This document shows positions 60,822-64,000 of a stretch of DNA of 64,000 nucleotides, in pieces (position 1 is the stretch's first letter; every line of letters starts with the position of its first letter). This DNA is from CAVPWP01 sp050789285. GTDB lineage: Bacteria > Pseudomonadota > Alphaproteobacteria > Rhodobacterales > Rhodobacteraceae. Location of the stretch: positions 744,001-808,000 of the forward strand of contig NZ_JBOUVX010000001.1 of the NCBI RefSeq assembly GCF_050789285.1. The letters run 5' to 3'. A model generated the notes under the pieces. It was not told the DNA's origin. It saw only the letters and a list, made by a program, of their open reading frames with translations, and searched no databases. The position numbers and the translations under genes are program-made.

Positions 60822-63800
60822 TTACTCCCGCCTCTCGTTCAGGGCATCGGCGAATGAAGACGAATGGCTTGTGCCAATTGACGTAATTGCCGGGGCAGGC
60901 TTCTGGCTTGACAGGGCTGGGTCGTCATCACTCAGATCGATATGGGCTACATTTCCAGGGTTCTTCGATATCTGCGGCATTGGCGGCGGCCTGAGACTGA
61001 TTTGCAGAGCGGCAAGATCGAGGCCCCCGACGTCTTCGTTCGTTGCCTCCAGAAAGGCCAGGAGGTCATCCTGCCGTGGTTGACCGAAAGCGAGTCGGTA
61101 GATTGCGACTGAGCGCTTCAACCGCGCAAGGAGTGTCGCCTCACGACTGAACGGAAGCGATAGGGCATACCGTTCAATCTTTGTGTCACCGTCAAGGAGC
61201 CAGAACGGTTCCATGTCGCCTGGACGTTTGGCCTCGCGATGGGCTGCATCGAACATGATGGCCCAGGGATCTGCGTTGCCGCGTGCGCCACGCAGGCTTG
61301 CCGAGAACCGCGAGGCGAGATTCAGCCTGACGGCATGGTTCTTGAACCGATGGACCCGTCCCTCACGCTGTTCGAGATCGACCGGGTTGCCGGGTAGATT
61401 CCAATGTACAAGCCGGTGGCACCAGTGGTGGAAATCCAACCCTTCCTGCCCGATGGACGTTGTCGCGAGAACGAAGGGCCTGAACGGCGAATTGAAGGCC
61501 GTTCTGACGGTATCTGTACGCTGCACCTCACGGTCCTCGCCAACCTTCTGCAAGAGGCGGGTTGCGAAACGACCGCGCATTGTCAGGCGGCGCTGAATCT
61601 CGAGGCTCTCGCCACGCACTGCGTACGACTTGATCTCGATCTGTGCAGGCTTCAGCGACAGTGCCTCGTCCATCTTCTGCGCAAGCGCGATAAGGGCTTC
61701 CGCCGGAGCCTCGGTGGAAAGGCCTTCCGCCTCGATCAGGACATGGACATATTCGTCGAGTACGGATTGTAGGTCCTGCTCCGAGCAGTGTCGAAGCACC
61801 GACTTCCAGTAGAACTCATCGGTCTCGGCGCGCAGGAGAGCCTGGCTTTCAGGCTGGTTGAAAAGGCTGCGAAATGCCATCCCGACACGCGCTGCAGCGT
61901 CGAGCATCTCCGGGTTGTCCAGCCGAAGATCAGGAAAGAGGCGGCTGAGTGCCCGGAGCGCGCATGTGGCGGGGCTTCCGAGGGCGAGATCGGTCAAGTG
62001 GTCAAGCACCAGCTCCTGGCTCGGCGTGCCCCGCAGCGTCTCCGCTTTCGCGGTTTCGCGAAGCGCGTCGAGATGCTCGAACCATGCGTTCTGCCCGTCT
62101 TCCCGTACAACATCGGCAAGAAGACCTCCCCGACCGAGCCAGGACGCAAACGACGTGTTCCGCATGTCGAGTGCGGCAACGCCGGCCCAGTCCCAGGTTG
62201 CCGCCGCTTCTCCTTCTTCACCGGCTTCGTCGCTGTTCCGATCAGGCGGAGATCCTCGGTGCAAGGGCGCGATGCGGCTGATGAGCTGCTCGGCCACCGG
62301 AACGAGCCTGCGACGGACTGCATCCCTCATGGCGGCGGCATCGGGTAGAGCGGGTTCCCCACCGAAGATCTCCAGCGGGTCGGCCGCGGCGGCCAGAGTT
62401 GGCGAGGGAACCACAAGCGGCAAGACCCGGAGTCCGGACAATCTTTCCTTATCGCGGCGGAAATTCAGGCGCTGCGAGTGTGTGGCGGAATAGGTGCTCC
62501 AGCGGGCAGCCATCCCCATCTTACGTTCGCTTTCGTAGGACAAGAGGGCGGCGATCGCATCCGGAACCATGGTCCACTGGGAGAACACCAGAAGCTTGCT
62601 TGCCGCCACTCGACGACCAAAATACGGAAGGCTTGGAGGCATCCAGAGGCGACGCTGCATGTCATCGCGACTGGCGATGTCCATCAGAGCCCGCATCCGT
62701 CCATTGTTCACTGGGATTGGCCGGTACGCTTCGACGGCATCCACATCGATCTGGGCGGAACCAGCCTGGCGAATTGCCGCAATCAGAGCCTCTGATGGGA
62801 AATCCTTTCGTTCTTCCAATCTCTGCCCAAGCTTGTAGTCCCGGAGAAAGCTCAGAAGATAGGGGGCCGATTTCCAGTATTCGATTGTTTCGGGCGCATC
62901 GGCCGCGGCGGCAATGCGGGCAATTGAACGCGCCTCCACAAGATCATCAGGTGCAACGGTCACTTCGATCTTGGCGTCCCGCATCATGGCGTCGCGCTCA
63001 GCGGTTTCAGAAACGCGCTCCGTCCGTGCAATGACCTTGCGCAAGGTGTGTTCGATACCGTCCTTTATTGTGCGCGCCTCTCGATAGTCCGATGGAAGTC
63101 CGAGCAGGGCGGACCGGAAGCGGCGCATTTCCTGCTCGAGTTCCTGACGCACAGTCTCCCCGCGCCCGGGTCCGAATAGGAAGCCGAGGACGTCGAGAAA
63201 TTCCTTGTAGTGGTCTCCGGCGTCCTCGCTGTCGTCACGCAGCGACAGCATTCGGTATGGAGTTGCCGAAAGCAGCAGCACCCGCGCCTGATTGCCCTCG
63301 GGGTCTGTCGCGTTGAAAAGTCTCGCGGCCAGTTCAGCGGCCTCGCCGCCGCCGTGAAGGACATCAGTGAAGCGCTGGAATTCATCAAGCACGATCAGGT
63401 CTGGTTCCAGCGCCTCTGCGCTTTGCCGAGCAAGGATGGTCCTGAACTCACCAACGATCCGCTCGCGCTTTCTGTTGAGCGCGGTATCGTTGCCGCGCAA
63501 ACCCTTGTAGGCCTGCGCGCACTCCTCGAGTTCATTGAGAAGTTCGGGCCGCGCCTCCGCGGCGCGGCGAAATCGGTCCACAATCTGCGGCTCGAGCTCT
63601 TGCGCGTTCACCCACACCCGTGCTGCGCGCCACCCTTCCTTGCCGGCATATCCGCGCAACATGCGAGCGACCGCCCGCCTGTCGTCAAGGAGATCCCAGA
63701 GCAGACGCAGGATCAACGCGCGCTCGACCTTCATGCCGCCGCCCTGTTTCAGGTCGAGAGATGTCCCGGGCGTGAGGCTGAAGAAATTGACGCCTGTCTC

Positions 63801-64000
63801 GCGGATCCCGCCCGCGCGTGCGAGCTCGACGGCGAGCATGGTGAGCCGTGTCGGAAGGACACGTGTCCGCGTGCCCCCGAAGACGTTGAGGCGGGCGACG
63901 TTCTGCTTTGCGATCGCGCCGTTGGAACAGATGTAGATGACGTCGATGCGTGGGATCTTGTCCTGGAGAGCTTCGATCGTTCGAGCGATAACGCCACGGG
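60822..64000 (-). CDS. Large SF2 helicase-related protein, N-terminus beyond the window
   Basis: The frame is open to base 64000 and gives 1058 residues, so the true start (and Walker A) lies outside. Visible: a motif Ia-like YICSNGAIAKQNVARLNVFG, NFFSLTPGTSLDL, Walker B LIVLDEFQRFTDVL, motif III LLSATPYRML, motif IV-type KLLVFSQWTMVPDAI, motif V TTSIGQEGLDFHHW and motif VI LEQREGRVHRF. The conserved NFFSLTPGTS between Ia and II is characteristic of a group of large bacterial defence-associated helicases. No nuclease motif was seen. It precedes zorA in the same direction and may be a fifth Zorya-linked gene or the last gene of another system. Confidence 0.82.
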   Translation of the reverse strand, partial: RGVIARTIEALQDKIPRIDVIYICSNGAIAKQNVARLNVFGGTRTRVLPTRLTMLAVELARAGGIRETGVNFFSLTPGTSLDLKQGGGMKVERALILRLLWDLLDDRRAVARMLRGYAGKEGWRAARVWVNAQELEPQIVDRFRRAAEARPELLNELEECAQAYKGLRGNDTALNRKRERIVGEFRTILARQSAEALEPDLIVLDEFQRFTDVLHGGGEAAELAARLFNATDPEGNQARVLLLSATPYRMLSLRDDSEDAGDHYKEFLDVLGFLFGPGRGETVRQELEQEMRRFRSALLGLPSDYREARTIKDGIEHTLRKVIARTERVSETAERDAMMRDAKIEVTVAPDDLVEARSIARIAAAADAPETIEYWKSAPYLLSFLRDYKLGQRLEERKDFPSEALIAAIRQAGSAQIDVDAVEAYRPIPVNNGRMRALMDIASRDDMQRRLWMPPSLPYFGRRVAASKLLVFSQWTMVPDAIAALLSYESERKMGMAARWSTYSATHSQRLNFRRDKERLSGLRVLPLVVPSPTLAAAADPLEIFGGEPALPDAAAMRDAVRRRLVPVAEQLISRIAPLHRGSPPDRNSDEAGEEGEAAATWDWAGVAALDMRNTSFASWLGRGGLLADVVREDGQNAWFEHLDALRETAKAETLRGTPSQELVLDHLTDLALGSPATCALRALSRLFPDLRLDNPEMLDAAARVGMAFRSLFNQPESQALLRAETDEFYWKSVLRHCSEQDLQSVLDEYVHVLIEAEGLSTEAPAEALIALAQKMDEALSLKPAQIEIKSYAVRGESLEIQRRLTMRGRFATRLLQKVGEDREVQRTDTVRTAFNSPFRPFVLATTSIGQEGLDFHHWCHRLVHWNLPGNPVDLEQREGRVHRFKNHAVRLNLASRFSASLRGARGNADPWAIMFDAAHREAKRPGDMEPFWLLDGDTKIERYALSLPFSREATLLARLKRSVAIYRLAFGQPRQDDLLAFLEATNEDVGGLDLAALQISLRPPPMPQISKNPGNVAHIDLSDDDPALSSQKPAPAITSIGTSHSSSFADALNERRE

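Overview
This is a very GC-rich chromosomal segment. Most genes are packed in ATGA/GTGA-overlapping runs, and the ortholog set and order (gltA-gltX-comEC-lexA-moeA-moaC-trpC; rsmA-pdxA-surA-lptD-lptG-lptF; pepA-holC; a DUF4167 gene after prfA-prmC) point to an alphaproteobacterium of the Rhodobacteraceae/Roseobacter group. The lexA promoter carries GTTC half-sites at the spacing of the alphaproteobacterial LexA box, which supports this. The assignment rests on gene content and motif reading only; no database search was done.

Positions 1-45.4 kb are core genome: the 3' end of a PaaG-type crotonase; citrate synthase and glutamyl-tRNA synthetase; ComEC and LexA; molybdopterin (moaC, moeA) and tryptophan (trpC) genes; SelO; a nucleoside hydrolase operon; MazG, an M20 amidohydrolase and an agmatinase-like enzyme; a BLUF photoreceptor; release factor 1 with its methylase PrmC; a divergent quinone oxidoreductase/LysR pair; rsmA and the outer-membrane biogenesis run pdxA-surA-lptD-lptG-lptF; aminopeptidase and DNA polymerase III chi; an ABC-F ATPase; nucleoside diphosphate kinase; several small membrane proteins; an MFS permease; a bile-acid/sodium-symporter family protein and an acyl-CoA ligase.

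Positions 45.8-64.0 kb are a defence island with looser packing and visibly less GC-biased codons than the core. On the minus strand, zorA-zorB-zorC-zorD (58566-60659, 57595-58566, 56285-57598, 53158-56292) form a complete type I Zorya anti-phage system with stop/start overlaps throughout: a MotA-like stator with a long coiled-coil tail, a MotB/OmpA-like partner, an EH-signature protein and a SNF2-family helicase. Upstream of zorA a very large SF2 helicase runs off the right edge. Converging on Zorya from the left, on the plus strand, is a cassette I cannot match to a named system: an Hsp70/DnaK-like ATPase, a compact UvrD-like SF1 helicase, an unknown protein with a lysine-rich tail that starts at TTG behind a strong ribosome binding site, and a small coiled-coil protein. 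The first three are translationally coupled (1-nt gap, then a 4-nt overlap). An ASCH-domain protein lies at the left border. The Hsp70-helicase cassette is the best candidate here for an undescribed defence system.
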